Positions 63,546 to 64,000 of a stretch of 64,000 nucleotides of DNA are shown here, piece by piece. Made by a program: the position numbers and the translations under genes. Position 1 is the first letter of the stretch, and the number at the start of each line of letters is the position of its first letter. Location of the stretch: contig CALSSW010000001.1 in NCBI GenBank assembly GCA_943789105.1, forward strand, positions 682,001 to 746,000. Reading direction: 5' to 3'. The notes below the pieces were generated by a model. That model saw nothing but the letters and a program-made list of their open reading frames with translations. It ran no database searches and was not told where the DNA came from. The DNA is from an uncultured Ulvibacter sp. (GTDB lineage Bacteria > Bacteroidota > Bacteroidia > Flavobacteriales > Flavobacteriaceae).

Positions 63546-64000
63546 TCAAGTAACAGAAAAACGCCCTGTATTTTTGTCAAAAACAACGATTTCTTTAGGA
63601 AACAAAACATCAAAAGCACCTTGCTTAATAAGAGTGCTAGGGCTGTCAAAAACAATATTTTGTGGGGTCATGACCAGCATTTTATCTGAAATTTGAATGG
63701 CTAAATCTATTTCATGGGTAGAAAATAAAATAGTCTTGTTTTTCTCTACTGTTAATTTTTTAAGCAATTTGACAATAGCTGCTCTATGGTATAAATCTAG
63801 ATGAGTGGTAGGCTCATCTAATATAATAAGGGGCGTGTCTTGTGCCAAGGCTCTTGCTATATAGACGCGCTGGAGTTGTCCGTCACTCAGCTCAAAACAG
63901 TTTTTATTTTTTAAACTGTCCAGATCTGTATCTTCAAGCGCCTGTTGTATTATGTCTTTGTCGTTTTGTGTTAATTTTCCCATCCAATTTGTATGTGGTT
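63546..64000 (-). CDS. ABC transporter ATP-binding protein, iron/cobalamin type (3' part; runs off right edge)
   Basis: The frame is open past the window edge, so the ATG at 63983 is not the true start; the residues before it (PHTNW) continue the family sequence. The signature ELSDGQLQRVYIARAL, Walker B LIILDEPTTHLD and the H-loop FSTHEIDL are visible; Walker A lies outside. The pattern PHTNWMGKLT and the overall form suit FecE/BtuD-type importers of iron chelates, haem or cobalamin; the ligand is unknown. Confidence 0.9.
   Translation of the reverse strand, partial: PHTNWMGKLTQNDKDIIQQALEDTDLDSLKNKNCFELSDGQLQRVYIARALAQDTPLIILDEPTTHLDLYHRAAIVKLLKKLTVEKNKTILFSTHEIDLAIQISDKMLVMTPQNIVFDSPSTLIKQGAFDVLFPKEIVVFDKNTGRFSVT

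Noticed and set aside
1..64000. tRNA, rRNA, CRISPR arrays, insertion sequences or prophage
   Set aside because: I looked for cloverleaf ends, regularly spaced repeats, transposase motifs and phage genes and found none that I could support.

Overview
The window is a stretch of Bacteroidota chromosome, almost certainly family Flavobacteriaceae. The base composition is AT-rich. Promoters repeatedly show the Bacteroidota -7 motif TAnnTTTG. Two secreted proteins carry type IX secretion (T9SS) C-terminal sorting domains. Several genes belong to families largely confined to flavobacteria and relatives (DUF3822, DUF4290, DUF2911 proteins). The content is mainly housekeeping. I see no CRISPR array, transposon, prophage, rRNA or tRNA gene.

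Layout. 1-3.7 kb: 5' part of dnaX (runs off the left edge), the RNase P RNA gene and a three-gene operon ending in rsmD. 3.8-9.2 kb: a RecD/Pif1-type helicase, kdsB, a PlsC-like acyltransferase, a YebC regulator and an SF2 helicase. 9.2-13.7 kb: xerD, two outer-membrane barrel proteins, aroQ and small conserved genes. 13.7-18.3 kb: a large Asp-box/VPS10-like beta-propeller protein, a LolA-like periplasmic protein and a thioesterase. 18.3-23.9 kb: recQ translationally coupled to a small P-loop ATPase, then DUF493, DUF4290 and murA. 24.1-27.5 kb: an SRPBCC-SDR-photolyase operon with a palindromic site upstream, and an aquaporin. 27.6-32.8 kb: a DUF2911 protein and an operon of PIG-L deacetylase, a 41-residue membrane protein and a sodium:solute symporter. 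32.9-41.4 kb: pheT (broken by a +1 frameshift in this sequence), recG, a UvrD-type helicase and a Sua5/YciO protein. 41.4-46.7 kb: secreted proteins (M1 peptidase, TolB-like propeller, NTF2-like protein, T9SS-tailed nuclease/phosphatase). 46.7-52.7 kb: a complete beta-oxidation operon marR-fadN-fadA-fadE with a perfect inverted repeat in its control region. 52.9-64 kb: rpmE2, a GlmU-like protein, mtaB, pirin, a hydrolase, a lytic transglycosylase, rpmH, carB, a T9SS-tailed cupredoxin and the 3' part of an iron/cobalamin-type ABC ATPase running off the right edge.

How the genes fit together. Most operons are short, often single genes, with convergent pairs ending in hairpin terminators. The clearest coordinated modules are the light/DNA-repair operon, the fatty-acid degradation operon and the deacetylase-transporter operon. 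Non-canonical starts (GTG, TTG and probably one CTG) are common. No defence system or other clearly new multigene system is evident. The observations most worth checking are the pheT frameshift, the small protein paired with the symporter, the CTGA-coupled recQ start, the two palindromic operators and several domain or residue losses in core enzymes (CarB, MurA, DnaX, the SDR).
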